DNA of 64,000 nucleotides from DASQBT01 sp963746955 (GCA_963746955.1 CAVVDR010000025.1:33181-97180), one strand, 5' to 3'; counted from the first letter of the stretch, positions 52,709 through 63,927 are shown. Numbers and translations: made by a program. The notes: generated by a model not told the origin, from the letters alone.

Positions 52709-53460
52709 GATTCGATGTCGTCACCCTCTTCCCGGCACTGTTCGACATCCTGCTAGACTTTGGCATCACCGCCCGGGCCATGGACAGAGGGCTGTTCCGC
52801 TTCCAGGCCTGGAACCCGCGGGACTTCGCCACCGACGCGTACAAGACGGTGGATGACAGGCCTTACGGGGGCGGCCCAGGCATGGTAATGCTGGCCGAAC
52901 CGCTGGAGGCCACCCTGGATGCGATAGCGGCAGTCCAGGAAAGTGAAGGGCTCGCACCCTGGGTTGTGTACTTCACACCGCGCGGCACCGTGTTGAACCA
53001 CGCCAAGGTGACCGAACTGGCAGCCAGACCGGCCCTCGCCCTGATCGCCGGACGCTATGAAGGCGTGGACGAAAGATTGTTGCGGCGCCGAGTGCAGGAG
53101 GAAATCTCGCTTGGGGATTTTGTCCTCTCCGGCGGGGAACTTCCCGCTCTGGTGCTGATGGATGCGCTCATCCGCCGGTTGCCAGGGAGTTTGGGCAATG
53201 AATCTTCCGCGGAGGAAGATTCATTCGTGAATGGTCTGCTGGACGGACCCTGCTACACGCGACCCGAGGTGTACCGCGGAATGAAGGTGCCGGAAGTCTT
53301 AACCAGCGGGAATCACAAGGCCATTGGCCGCTGGAGGCTCAAGCAGAGCCTGGCGACGACCTTGCGGAAGCGCCCGGATTTGATTGCCTGTCGGAACTTC
53401 AGTGCCGACGAGAAAGCGTTACTCGACGAAGTTCGTTGGGAGGAAGAAGGTCTCGAATAG
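52705..53460 (+). CDS. trmD: tRNA (guanine-N1)-methyltransferase TrmD
   Basis: Methylates G37 in tRNAs with a purine at position 36. 251 residues from GTG at 52705 that overlaps the rimM stop (GTGA). SPOUT-class knot motifs: RFDVVTLFPALFDILLDFG at the start, DDRPYGGGPGMVMLAEPL, LIAGRYEGVDERLL and SLGDFVLSGGELPALVLMDA. Third gene of the rpsP operon. Confidence 0.97.
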   Translation: MRFDVVTLFPALFDILLDFGITARAMDRGLFRFQAWNPRDFATDAYKTVDDRPYGGGPGMVMLAEPLEATLDAIAAVQESEGLAPWVVYFTPRGTVLNHAKVTELAARPALALIAGRYEGVDERLLRRRVQEEISLGDFVLSGGELPALVLMDALIRRLPGSLGNESSAEEDSFVNGLLDGPCYTRPEVYRGMKVPEVLTSGNHKAIGRWRLKQSLATTLRKRPDLIACRNFSADEKALLDEVRWEEEGLE

Positions 53461-53502
53461 AGGCTGTTGTTGGTTCGCAAGTATCCAATAACAATTGAAA
53501 CA

Positions 53503-53596
53503 GCGGGTTATTGAGACGGCCCCGCTGATCTGGACAACTAAATGGCGCACGACAGGTCGCCATTCCTGGTACGTGTTAGCCGTCTCAATAACCGCG
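53503..53596 (+). promoter_or_regulatory. Nested inverted repeat in the rplS leader
   Basis: A 15-bp perfect stem pairs 53506-53520 with 53579-53593 (GGTTATTGAGACGGC and its complement). Inside, AATGGCG (53541-53547) pairs with CGCCATT (53558-53564). It occupies most of the 183-base trmD-rplS spacer, ending 47 bases before the rplS start. It could be an RNA leader or a small inserted repeat; not a family I recognise. Confidence 0.55.
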
Positions 53597-53643
53597 CAAT
53601 GTTTCCTCTGGAAACCAATTCGCGAATTATGAATGAGTGAACC

Positions 53644-54021
53644 ATGAACATCATCGAACAACTGGATAAGGAAGAAATCTCCCGCCTGGGCAAAACCATT
53701 CCCGTCTTCGCCCCCGGCGACACCGTGGTGGTGCAGGTCAAGGTCAAGGAAGGCGACAAGGAACGACTGCAGGCCTACGAGGGCGTGGTGATCGCCAAGC
53801 GCAACCGCGGCATCAACTCCGCCTTCACGGTGCGCAAGATTTCCGCCGGCGAAGGCGTGGAGCGGACGTTTCAGACCTATTCCCCGCTGGTTGCCAACAT
53901 CGAAGTCAAGCGCCGCGGCGACGTCCGCCGCGCCAAGCTGTACTACCTGCGCGAACGCTCCGGCAAGAGCGCCCGCATCAAGGAAAAGCTGCCTAATCGC
54001 GCCAAGGCTGCGGCCCAATAA
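53644..54021 (+). CDS. rplS: 50S ribosomal protein L19
   Basis: 125-residue L19 near the 30S-50S interface: MNIIEQLDKEEISRLGKTIP, FAPGDTVVVQVKVKEGDKER, YEGVVIAKRNRGINSAFTVR and GVERTFQTYSPLV. Last gene of the rpsP operon; an intrinsic terminator follows within 20 bases. Confidence 0.97.
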   Translation: MNIIEQLDKEEISRLGKTIPVFAPGDTVVVQVKVKEGDKERLQAYEGVVIAKRNRGINSAFTVRKISAGEGVERTFQTYSPLVANIEVKRRGDVRRAKLYYLRERSGKSARIKEKLPNRAKAAAQ

Positions 54022-54038
54022 GACGCATACCCTTGAAC

Positions 54039-54070
54039 TAGAAAAGCCCTCTTCGCGAGGGCTTTTCTAT
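54039..54070 (+). terminator. Intrinsic terminator after rplS
   Basis: TAGAAAAGCCCTC (54039-54051), a 5-base loop and GAGGGCTTTTCTA (54057-54069): a 13-bp perfect stem whose 3' arm carries the T tract. Placed 17 bases after the rplS stop. The A-rich left arm would let it work in the other direction as well. Confidence 0.88.
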
Positions 54071-54099
54071 TGGCTGCGGATGAGGTTTAGAATGTGGCC

Positions 54100-54561
54100 A
54101 TGGATGAAGCCATCGTCAACGCGCCGTTTGGTCAGCTCAGGCTCATTTCAGACGGCGATTTCCTCTGCGGGGTCGAGTTTCTGCTTGAACGGCTCCCGCC
54201 GAAGAAACCTGTTTCTGCACTGCTCAGGGAAGCCGAGACCCAACTTGGGAGCTACTTCCTCAACTCCCGTCACCAATTCGACCTGCCGCTGAGACTCCGC
54301 GGGACGGCCTTCCAGCAGCGCGTGTGGAAGGCGTTGCGTGATATTCCGCCCGGCCTTCCCCAAACCTACAGCCAGCTCGCCAAGACACTGGACACTGCGC
54401 CGCGTCCTGTTGGCGGCGCATGCGGCGCGAATCCCTTGCCCGTTATCGTGCCCTGCCATCGTGTGATTGCCGCTTCCGGGCTGGGCGGATTCATGCGCAC
54501 CCGCTACCTTGGCCCGCTCAACATCAAGTCATGGCTGCTGGCGCATGAGCGCTCCGACTGA
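54100..54561 (+). CDS. ogt: Methylated-DNA--protein-cysteine methyltransferase-type protein
   Basis: Suicide repair enzyme for O6-alkylguanine. 153 residues from the ATG at 54100; a GTG at 54094 is the alternative. The acceptor Cys lies in IVPCHRVIAASGLGGF (near residues 117-132), with FQQRVWKALRDIPPGLPQTY upstream. No fused Ada domain. Overlaps xerD by 17 bases. Confidence 0.93.
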   Translation: MDEAIVNAPFGQLRLISDGDFLCGVEFLLERLPPKKPVSALLREAETQLGSYFLNSRHQFDLPLRLRGTAFQQRVWKALRDIPPGLPQTYSQLAKTLDTAPRPVGGACGANPLPVIVPCHRVIAASGLGGFMRTRYLGPLNIKSWLLAHERSD

Positions 54562-55447
54562 TCCGGCATTTATCGACCAGTTTTGCGATCGCCTGTGGCT
54601 GGAAGAAGGCTTGGCCGACCTTACCTTGGCGGCGTACCGGCGCGACATGCGCAGCTTTGCTCAATGGCTTCTGAACCAGCGCCACAAGCGACTTGAGAGT
54701 GCGCTGCAGATGGATGTGGAAGCCTACCTGGCTCACCGCTTTGCGCAGAAAACCAAACCGCGCAGCGCCGCGCGCTACCTGTCCACCCTCAAGCGTTTCT
54801 ACCGCTGGCTGACGCGCGAAAACAGGATCGCCCTCGATCCCACGCTCAACCTCGACAGCCCAAAGTTGCCCCGCTCGCTGCCCAAGAGTCTGTCAGAAGC
54901 TGATGTGGAGCGCCTGTTGACGACAAGCGACCTGAATAACTCTTTGGGGCTGCGCGACAAGGCCATGCTGGAGACCTTGTACGCCACTGGATTGCGCGTT
55001 TCCGAACTGGTCGGTTTGAAATTCCTCGGGCTGAACCTGGATGCCGGCGTGGTACGCGTGACCGGCAAGGGCGGCAAGGAGCGTCTGGTGCCGCTGGGAG
55101 AAGAAGCCATCCTCTGGCTTGGCCGCTATCTCAAACATGCGCGTCCGGAATTGTTAAACCGACAAGCCAGTGATGCCGTGTTCGTCACCCATCATGGCAA
55201 GGGCATGACGCGGCAGGCTTTCTGGTACTTGCTCAAGCGGCGCGCCCGCGCCGCCGGTCTGACCCAGCCACTCTCACCTCACACCCTGCGCCACGCCTTC
55301 GCCACGCACTTGCTCAATCACGGGGCCGACCTGCGCGTGGTGCAGATGTTGCTGGGCCACGCCGACATCTCCACTACCCAGATTTACACCCACGTCGCGA
55401 GGGAGCGGCTCAAGCAGCTCCATGGTCAGCATCATCCACGCGGGTAA
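54545..55447 (+). CDS. xerD: Tyrosine recombinase XerD
   Basis: Resolves chromosome dimers at dif with XerC. 300 residues from the ATG at 54545, inside the end of ogt. N-terminal SAM-like domain, then the catalytic core: LYATGLRVSEL (Arg), SPHTLRHAFATHLLNHGADL (His-x-x-Arg), LLGHADIST and the Tyr in TTQIYTHVARERLK. Length and wording fit XerD better than XerC; no dif-like site was sought beyond this window. Confidence 0.95.
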   Translation: MSAPTDPAFIDQFCDRLWLEEGLADLTLAAYRRDMRSFAQWLLNQRHKRLESALQMDVEAYLAHRFAQKTKPRSAARYLSTLKRFYRWLTRENRIALDPTLNLDSPKLPRSLPKSLSEADVERLLTTSDLNNSLGLRDKAMLETLYATGLRVSELVGLKFLGLNLDAGVVRVTGKGGKERLVPLGEEAILWLGRYLKHARPELLNRQASDAVFVTHHGKGMTRQAFWYLLKRRARAAGLTQPLSPHTLRHAFATHLLNHGADLRVVQMLLGHADISTTQIYTHVARERLKQLHGQHHPRG

Positions 55448-55632
55448 GACCAAGCGGCCAATCGGAGGGGCTGGATCCCTTCCCTCTTCTCCAGCCGCCC
55501 CATCTCGTATTTCTGGCGTTCCGCTGCCTCCAAGGCAACTTCTGGCAGCAGACATGGCCGTGCAAGTCAATCCCGCGGTCACATGCAACCAGTCCATTCT
55601 TCGGGACGGTTCCACGCTTCGATCCTTGCAAA

Positions 55633-56367
55633 TCAATACCTGGCCTTGATAAACAAGGACAGCGCAGAGAAGAACAAGAGCCCGCCAATCAGGCGCGTCA
55701 CGAGAGATTGACTCAAGCCCGTATGCGCATGGCTACCTGCATAAAGTGCAAGCAAAACAATCGGCAGGCCAAATCCATAGCCTTTCCAGACTTGCGTATT
55801 CAGTAGCAGCCCAACAGTGGCAAAACTGGTGATCCGCATGAGTCCTTCGAAAAAGAACACGCCAGAGAGGGTGGCGCGCAGGTGTCCCTTGTCTCTCAGG
55901 CGATGCGAAAGATAGATCACGTAAGGCGGGCCGCCGGTGCCAAACAGCGCGCCGATGGTGCCGCCCGAGAGGCTGGCCGGCAGAGCCCAGAAACGGGAGA
56001 TGGGCTTTTCGCCATGCAGGTCGAGCAGGTTGCGGATCGCGAAGATCAGTACGAAGACTCCCAAGCCGATCAGCAATGGAGCTTTCGGCAGGTTGATCAA
56101 CAGGGTCGTGCCAAGCGCCACACCGACGATGCCGAACGGGATCAGCCATTTGGTCTCATCCCATCGCACCTGTTTGAAGTTCAAGCCGCCCAACACGAGT
56201 GAGGCGGTAAAGTCGAGCAGCAAGATGGTGGGCACCATGAGCGGCAAGGGAAACATCAGGGCCAGCAAAGGCACTGCCACAAGCCCCGAACCAAATCCGC
56301 TGATGCCGCGAATGAAATATGCCAGTGTCAGCACCAGGACAGCGTAGAGCCCCTGGCCCAGGCTCAA
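55633..56367 (-). CDS. TauE/SafE-family sulfite exporter-like membrane protein
   Basis: 244 residues with about eight transmembrane helices and the TauE/SafE glycine motifs (ISGFGSGLVAVPLLALMFP near 20-38, SGGTIGALFGTGGPPYVIYL). Family members export sulfite, sulfoacetate or other organosulfur anions; substrate is not evident. It overlaps folB by four bases at its start. Confidence 0.88.
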   Translation of the reverse strand: MSLGQGLYAVLVLTLAYFIRGISGFGSGLVAVPLLALMFPLPLMVPTILLLDFTASLVLGGLNFKQVRWDETKWLIPFGIVGVALGTTLLINLPKAPLLIGLGVFVLIFAIRNLLDLHGEKPISRFWALPASLSGGTIGALFGTGGPPYVIYLSHRLRDKGHLRATLSGVFFFEGLMRITSFATVGLLLNTQVWKGYGFGLPIVLLALYAGSHAHTGLSQSLVTRLIGGLLFFSALSLFIKARY

Positions 56368-56726
56368 ATGCGCGAACCCCGTTCGATGGTGATGCCCAGT
56401 TCCTTGATGCCGCGGACGATGGCGAACTTGGTGACGCTGACCTTCACCCAGGGCGCGCCGAACTCATTCAGCACAACGCGCGCCACATGCTCGGCGACCG
56501 CCTCCACCAGGGTGATGGGCTGCGGCGTGTTGTTGAGATAGTCCTTGATTCGGCCCGCCACTGCGCCATAGTCGATGGTATCCGCCACCTGGTCCGTGTC
56601 GCACGCCTTGTTGTGCGGCAGTCCGATCTCAAGGTCCAGGCGCACCGGCTGCGGCGTTTTGCGTTCCCACTCGTATATGCCGATAATGAGGTCGAGGCGA
56701 AAGTCCCGCAAGAACAGTATATCCAT
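56364..56726 (-). CDS. folB: Dihydroneopterin aldolase
   Basis: Folate pathway aldolase/epimerase. 120 residues: MDILFLRDFRLDLIIGIYEW, the active-site Glu in GIYEWE, TDQVADTIDYGAVAGRI, the LVEAVAEHVARVVL helix and VKVSVTKFAIVRGIKE-type C-terminus. Divergent from plsY, a very common folB-plsY pairing. Confidence 0.95.
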   Translation of the reverse strand: MDILFLRDFRLDLIIGIYEWERKTPQPVRLDLEIGLPHNKACDTDQVADTIDYGAVAGRIKDYLNNTPQPITLVEAVAEHVARVVLNEFGAPWVKVSVTKFAIVRGIKELGITIERGSRI

Positions 56727-56759
56727 GAACCACGCGCCCCAACGAAAGACGCAATTTTA

Positions 56760-57374
56760 ATGGAAAGCCTAGCCTTCGCCCTGCCCTATTTCATCGCTGC
56801 CTACTTCATCGGCTCGCTCTCTTTCGCCGTCATTGTCGCCCGCTTGATGGGCTTGCCCGATCCACGCTCTTTCGGTTCCGGCAACCCGGGCGCGACCAAC
56901 ATGCTGCGCACCGGCAAGAAAGCGGCAGCGGCACTGACTCTGGCGGGCGACCTTGCCAAGGGATTTATCGCCGTCCTGCTCGCAGGCTGGATCGGAAACA
57001 AGCTCGATCTGGCCTGGCTGGCGAGCTATGCGGCCGCGCTGGGTGTCTTCATCGGCCATCTGTTCCCGGTCTATTTCGGCTTCAAAGGCGGCAAGGGCGT
57101 GGCCACCGCGCTGGGGGTGATGTTTGCCTTGCACCCGCTACTGGGCCTGCTGTGCGTGGCGACCTGGCTGGTCGTGTTCTGGCTTTCACGCACCTCGTCG
57201 TTGTCCGCACTGGCCGCCGCTGCCGCGGCTCCGGTCTACGGCCTGCTGCTGCTCAAGGATGCCAGAGGCGTTGCGGTGCTGCTGACAATCTCCGCCCTTT
57301 TATTCTGGCGTCACCGCGGCAACATCAGGCGGCTCATGTCTGGCGAAGAAGGGCGCTTTGCCAAATCCAAGTAG
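56760..57374 (+). CDS. plsY: Glycerol-3-phosphate acyltransferase PlsY
   Basis: Transfers acyl from acyl-phosphate to glycerol 3-phosphate. 204 residues from the ATG at 56760 with five transmembrane helices. Loop motifs FGSGNPGATNMLRTGKKAA, FGFKGGKGVATALGV and the terminal WRHRGNIRRL are diagnostic. It completes a phospholipid route together with the plsC-type gene at 22763. Confidence 0.96.
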   Translation: MESLAFALPYFIAAYFIGSLSFAVIVARLMGLPDPRSFGSGNPGATNMLRTGKKAAAALTLAGDLAKGFIAVLLAGWIGNKLDLAWLASYAAALGVFIGHLFPVYFGFKGGKGVATALGVMFALHPLLGLLCVATWLVVFWLSRTSSLSALAAAAAAPVYGLLLLKDARGVAVLLTISALLFWRHRGNIRRLMSGEEGRFAKSK

Positions 57375-57391
57375 GCATAGAGGACTCACTC

Positions 57392-58192
57392 ATGGCCTGG
57401 TTTGAAAAGGAAATGAACTTCGCCAAGGACAGCCTGGCGGAGGTTTCGCAGCAAGCCATAGAACGCGCGGGAGAACGGCTGACCGGCGTGGTCAAGGATG
57501 GCGTGTCGCAGGCCGGCACTGAGTTGCGCGAAGTCATCGAGCGCGCGGGCGAGGAAATCGACGCCAAGCTGGACAAGATCTCGCAGGAGCTGCACAACCA
57601 GCGACAATTCACCAAGGACGACGTGCGCGAGATGGTGGACTATGCGGGGGACAAGCTTTCCACCGTACTGGACGAGCGGGTGGCGGTGGCCAAGCGCGAG
57701 ATTTCCAGCCTGGTCGAGGAAAAGATCGAGTACTTCAAGGAGGAGATCGACGACTTCTTCATCCGTCGCCAGGACGACCTTGCGCGCGAGCGGCGGCGGA
57801 TGTTCCTGAACGTGGTCATTGCGATCATGGCTTCGCTCATGCTGGGCGCGGTGTCATGGATGTATCACCGCTTCATGGGCGGTGCGCTCGACCTGTTCGG
57901 CATCTTCCGCATCATCTTCGCCTCGCTCACCGGCGGTTACCTCGTGTATCTGGCAATTTCCCTGGCGCGCCGCTGGCTCACCATGAGCGAACACAAGAAG
58001 GACGCCATGTATCTCACCATGCGCTACTGGGGCGTGTTGCGCCCTGAGAGCATATTCATGAACCTGGTGCTGCTTTGCCTGGCCGCCCTGCTGTTTGGCC
58101 TGGTGATGTTCCCCGAGGTCCTTGCCCAGCTGCCGGGCGGCAAGGCCATACTCAACTGGGTGCACGACGCGCTGCCGCGATTGCGGCAGTAG
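57392..58192 (+). CDS. Coiled-coil membrane protein of unknown function
   Basis: 266 residues from the ATG at 57392, 17 bases after plsY. Residues 1-135 are charged and amphipathic with heptad-like spacing (VSQQAIERAGERLTGVVKDG, EEIDAKLDKISQELHNQRQF), then three predicted transmembrane helices (about 138-157, 168-191, 222-242) and a short cytoplasmic tail. Not recognised. It may be a membrane-anchored coiled-coil protein cotranscribed with plsY. Confidence 0.7.
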   Translation: MAWFEKEMNFAKDSLAEVSQQAIERAGERLTGVVKDGVSQAGTELREVIERAGEEIDAKLDKISQELHNQRQFTKDDVREMVDYAGDKLSTVLDERVAVAKREISSLVEEKIEYFKEEIDDFFIRRQDDLARERRRMFLNVVIAIMASLMLGAVSWMYHRFMGGALDLFGIFRIIFASLTGGYLVYLAISLARRWLTMSEHKKDAMYLTMRYWGVLRPESIFMNLVLLCLAALLFGLVMFPEVLAQLPGGKAILNWVHDALPRLRQ

Positions 58193-58222
58193 GGTTCAAG
58201 GGAAATCTTGGAAGAGGCGGGC

Positions 58223-59284
58223 CTACGGCAGTTCATTCGTCCGGGGTGCGGGCTTTGCCCGCCCGTCCCCCGACCCCTGCCGGTTGACCTGCTGCAGATC
58301 CCAGCGCGGCCTGACGCTGAACGAGGCCGGGCCGGTGACGCCATGGCGCATGCGCTGGGCGCCGGCGTAAGCGATCATGGCGCCGTTGTCAGTGCATAAA
58401 TCCAGCGGCGGGAAATACACCTGCGCCCCCAGGCCGGCCGTTTCGTCCAGCAGGCGTGCGCGCAGCTGGCGATTGGCCCCCACTCCGCCTGCCACCACCA
58501 GACGCGTGCTGCCGGTCTGTTGCAGGGCTCGCAGCGCCTTTTCAGCGAGCACATCCACCATGGCGGATTGAAAGGCGGCTGCTATGTCCGCCCGCTCGGC
58601 GGCGCCCGGATGTTTGTTGCGCAGCGTAAGCACTGCCGTCTTAAGGCCGCTGAAGCTGAAGTTGAGGTCGCCGGAATTGAGCATGGGTCGGGGCAATTTG
58701 AACCGGGCCGGATTGCCCTGCTCGGCCAGCCGCGAGACCGCGGGCCCGCCGGGATAACCCAGTTCCAGGAATTGGGCGGTCTTGTCGAAGGCCTCGCCCG
58801 CCGCGTCATCATGCGTGTCGCCAAGCGTTAGGTAAGTGCCCACTCCGCCGACCTGCATCAGCTGAGTGTGGCCCCCGGACACCAGCAGGGCGATGAAAGG
58901 GAACGCCGGCCGCGGTTCAGCCAGCAGGGGTGAAAGCAGATGTCCTTCAAGATGATGGACCCCGACCGCCGGGACATGCAGGGCATAGGCCAGGGCCCGG
59001 GCCAACCCAGCCCCCACAAGCAGGGCACCGGCCAGTCCAGGTCCCTGCGTATAAGCGATGCCGGAAAGCGCGGACAAGGGCTTGCCGGCCTGCGCCAGCA
59101 CCTTGCGCAGCAGCGGGGTCACGCGCCGGATATGGTCGCGCGAGGCCAATTCCGGCACCACGCCGCCGTAGTCCTGGTGCATCGCCACCTGGGAATGCAG
59201 CGCATGGGCCAGCAACCCGCGTTCGGTGTCGTACAGGGCCAGGCCCGTTTCGTCGCAGGAGGATTCGATGCCGAGGACGAGCAT
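58223..59284 (-). CDS. tsaD: tRNA N6-adenosine threonylcarbamoyltransferase TsaD
   Basis: Kae1/TsaD enzyme of the universal t6A37 modification, working with TsaBCE. 353 residues from the ATG at 59284, giving MLVLGIESSCDETGLALYDT. The iron site HLEGHLLSPLL (two His), VSGGHTQLM, and C-terminal PPLDLCTDNGAMIAYAG are present. Divergent from rpsU, a conserved gene order. Confidence 0.96.
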   Translation of the reverse strand: MLVLGIESSCDETGLALYDTERGLLAHALHSQVAMHQDYGGVVPELASRDHIRRVTPLLRKVLAQAGKPLSALSGIAYTQGPGLAGALLVGAGLARALAYALHVPAVGVHHLEGHLLSPLLAEPRPAFPFIALLVSGGHTQLMQVGGVGTYLTLGDTHDDAAGEAFDKTAQFLELGYPGGPAVSRLAEQGNPARFKLPRPMLNSGDLNFSFSGLKTAVLTLRNKHPGAAERADIAAAFQSAMVDVLAEKALRALQQTGSTRLVVAGGVGANRQLRARLLDETAGLGAQVYFPPLDLCTDNGAMIAYAGAQRMRHGVTGPASFSVRPRWDLQQVNRQGSGDGRAKPAPRTNELP

Positions 59285-59353
59285 TGGGGGCTGGTGCATT
59301 CCGTCAAAGCACGGTATTATTTATGACTTTTCCCGGTCAAGGAAGCGATTTTC

Positions 59354-59566
59354 ATGCCGCACATCAAGGTCAAAGAGAACGAGCCGTTCGACGTCGCACT
59401 GCGCCGCTTCAAGCGCGCGGTTGAGAAGACCGGTCTGCTGACCGAACTGCGGGCGCGTGAGTTCTACGAAAAGCCCACCTCCGAGCGCAAGCGCAAACTC
59501 GCCGCCGCGGTCAAGCGCACGCACAAGCGGTTGCGGGGCCAGATGCTGCCGCCCAAGATGTATTGA
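59354..59566 (+). CDS. rpsU: 30S ribosomal protein S21
   Basis: 70-residue S21: MPHIKVKENEPFDVALRRFK, then a basic helical tail. Head of the macromolecular-synthesis operon rpsU-dnaG-rpoD; here a YqeY-type gene is inserted after it. A terminator-like hairpin follows, as in E. coli, where attenuation after rpsU limits dnaG expression. Confidence 0.97.
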   Translation: MPHIKVKENEPFDVALRRFKRAVEKTGLLTELRAREFYEKPTSERKRKLAAAVKRTHKRLRGQMLPPKMY

Positions 59567-59588
59567 ATCCAGGCCTTGGCCTGCGCGC

Positions 59589-59613
59589 AAGGCGGAGCAT
59601 GCTCCGCCTTTTG
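59589..59613 (+). terminator. Intrinsic terminator-like hairpin after rpsU
   Basis: AAGGCGGAGC (59589-59598) and GCTCCGCCTT (59601-59610) form a near-perfect palindrome with a minimal loop, followed by TTG/TCATTTTT. It could partly terminate after rpsU and lower read-through to yqeY-dnaG-rpoD. Confidence 0.75.
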
Positions 59614-59631
59614 TCATTTTTGGAGTCGCCC

Positions 59632-60078
59632 ATGAGTCTCAAAGCCCGCATCCAGGAAGATGTCAAAACCGCCATGAAGGCCAGGGAGGCTGCCCGCCTT
59701 TCCACCCTGCGCATGCTGACCGCCGCCATGAAGCAAAAGGAAGTGGACGAGCGCATCGAGCTGGATGATGCCACGGTCCTGGCCATCGTGGAAAAGCTCA
59801 TCAAGCAGCGCAAGGATTCCATCAGCCAGTTTGCCAAAGCCGGCCGCCAGGATTTGGTGGATGCGGAAACCGCCGAACTCGGGGTCTTGTCCGCCTACCT
59901 GCCGGCCCAATTGTCGGAGGCGGAAATCCTGGTCGCCATCGATGCGGCCATTGCCGCCAGCGGCGCAAGCAACCCCAAGGACATGGGCAAAGTGATGGCC
60001 CTCATCAAGCCTCAACTGGCGGGCAAGGCGGACATGGGCCACGTTTCAGCGCTGATCAAGGCAAAACTCAACGGCTGA
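59632..60078 (+). CDS. GatB/YqeY-domain protein
   Basis: 148 residues from the ATG at 59632, homologous to the GatB tail domain and bacterial YqeY. SLKARIQEDVKTAMKAREAA, STLRMLTAAMKQKEVDE and KDMGKVMALIKPQLAGKADM are typical. Role uncertain; possibly tRNA-related by family. Between rpsU and dnaG, a placement shared with many bacteria. Confidence 0.9.
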   Translation: MSLKARIQEDVKTAMKAREAARLSTLRMLTAAMKQKEVDERIELDDATVLAIVEKLIKQRKDSISQFAKAGRQDLVDAETAELGVLSAYLPAQLSEAEILVAIDAAIAASGASNPKDMGKVMALIKPQLAGKADMGHVSALIKAKLNG

Positions 60079-60119
60079 ACGGCGTTGCCAGAGTCGGGAC
60101 TCCGCAGTAGGTTTGCACG

Positions 60120-61859
60120 ATGATCCCGAAGGACTTCATCGACACCCTGCTCGGCCGCGTTGACATCGTTGACGTCATCGACCGCCGGGTGCCGTTGAAG
60201 AAAGCCGGCCAGAACTACCAGGCCTGTTGTCCCTTCCATCAGGAAAAATCCCCCTCCTTCACCGTCAGCCCCACCAAGCAGTTCTACCACTGCTTCGGCT
60301 GCGGCGCCCACGGTACCGCAATTGGTTTCCTGATGGAGTATGGCGGGCTGAGCTTTGTCGATGCGGTGAAGGAACTGGCCGAAGATACGGGCTTGGCGGT
60401 GCCCGAAGACGCAGGCTTCAGTCCTCGCCCCAAGGCCGCCCCGCAACTGGGGCAAGCACTCGACGCTGTCGCCACGTTTTACAGGCACCAGCTCAAGAAT
60501 ACCCAGCGCGCGATCGACTACCTGAAGAATCGCGGTCTGACCGGCACCATCGCCGCCCGTTTCGGCCTCGGCTTTGCGCCGGCGCAGGCGGATGGCCTGA
60601 AAGCCGTGTTTCCCGACTATCAGGCGACCGAACTGGCCACCGTCGGTCTGGTGATTGACGGGGAGCACGGACGTTACGATCGGTTTCGCGACCGCATCAT
60701 GTTTCCCATCCGAAACAGCAAGGGCAATGTCATCGGCTTTGGCGGGCGCATCCTCGATCAGGGCGAACCCAAATACCTGAACTCGCCGGAAACTCCTCTA
60801 TTCAGCAAGGGCAGCGAAATCTACGGCCTGTTCGAAGCGCGCCAGGCGGTCCGCGCAGCAGGCAAGGTCGTGGTGGTGGAAGGCTATATGGATGTGGTGG
60901 CCCTGGCCCAGTTCGGCATAGCTTACGCTGTCGCCACCCTTGGCACCGCCACAACCCCGGTCCACGCACGCACCCTGTTGCGCCACACGGACAAAGTCTT
61001 CTACTGCTTCGACGGAGACGATGCCGGCCGCAAAGCGGCTTGGCGCGCGCTGGAGAATACGCTTGACGCCTTGCAGGATGGCAAGGAAGCCGCGTTCCTG
61101 TTTCTGCCTGAAGGCGATGATCCGGACACTTACGTCCGCGCCAACGGCGCTGCCGCGCTTGAGAATTTGCTGCAACAGCAGGCAGTGCCGCTATCCGAAT
61201 TCATGGTGCGCCACCTGATCGAGAATGAAGCCATTACCACCCAGGAGAGCCGGGCCCGGGTGCTCAAGACTGCCCAGCCTCTCCTCGCCAGGCTAGCGGG
61301 CGCACCCTTGTTGGCCGCGCTAATCCGACGCGAACTGGGACAACGGCTTGGTGTGGGAGCAGCGGAGGTGGATAGCCTGCTGGGGCAGGGCGCGGAACCA
61401 CGGCAAAGAAATGACTTGCGGGCACGCAAACCGGACCCCCCGCCCCGTTCGAACGCCCGGCAAGCCTCGCCCTACCGCCAGATCGCCCGCCTGCTGTTGC
61501 ACAAGCCCGATTGGGCAAAGCGGATCGATCGGGTCCGATTGGTCCCGACTGAACCCTTTGCCCGGGAATTGGCCGAACTGCTCGCCTGGTTATCGACCGA
61601 GACCGCAAGTTCCGGGGCAGCACTGGAAGAAGCCGCCCGGGGCGGGCCGCTTGAAAAACTGGTGGAGACCCTACACATGGAGATCATGGGGTTCGGAGAT
61701 GATTTTGACCTGGAAGCCGAATTCAGCGGCTTGCTCAAGCAGATGCAGGACTTGTGGGGCCGTCGACGGCTGGCCGAATTGAGCCAGACGGGGCCGGAAA
61801 ACCTCAGTCCAGCCCATCGTCAGGAATTATTGGAACTTTTGGCCCAAACCAGGGCCTGA
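60120..61859 (+). CDS. dnaG: DNA primase DnaG
   Basis: Synthesises RNA primers for replication. 579 residues: N-terminal CHC2 zinc finger (CPFHQEKSPSFTVS, FYHCFGCGAHGTAIGF), TOPRIM core with VVVEGYMDVVALAQFGI and FCFDGDDAGRKAA, and a C-terminal helicase-binding domain. The last residue lies three bases before the rpoD frame opening. Standard position in the operon. Confidence 0.97.
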   Translation: MIPKDFIDTLLGRVDIVDVIDRRVPLKKAGQNYQACCPFHQEKSPSFTVSPTKQFYHCFGCGAHGTAIGFLMEYGGLSFVDAVKELAEDTGLAVPEDAGFSPRPKAAPQLGQALDAVATFYRHQLKNTQRAIDYLKNRGLTGTIAARFGLGFAPAQADGLKAVFPDYQATELATVGLVIDGEHGRYDRFRDRIMFPIRNSKGNVIGFGGRILDQGEPKYLNSPETPLFSKGSEIYGLFEARQAVRAAGKVVVVEGYMDVVALAQFGIAYAVATLGTATTPVHARTLLRHTDKVFYCFDGDDAGRKAAWRALENTLDALQDGKEAAFLFLPEGDDPDTYVRANGAAALENLLQQQAVPLSEFMVRHLIENEAITTQESRARVLKTAQPLLARLAGAPLLAALIRRELGQRLGVGAAEVDSLLGQGAEPRQRNDLRARKPDPPPRSNARQASPYRQIARLLLHKPDWAKRIDRVRLVPTEPFARELAELLAWLSTETASSGAALEEAARGGPLEKLVETLHMEIMGFGDDFDLEAEFSGLLKQMQDLWGRRRLAELSQTGPENLSPAHRQELLELLAQTRA

Positions 61860-61971
61860 TATGGCCCAATTCTTGCCTTCTGACGAAGGGGGAAAACTGG
61901 GTACAATTAACGATTTTGCGGTAAAACCCTCACACACGAAGTGGGGAAAATTACCTTATCGGATGCGGAAT

Positions 61972-63927
<1,956 letters not shown>

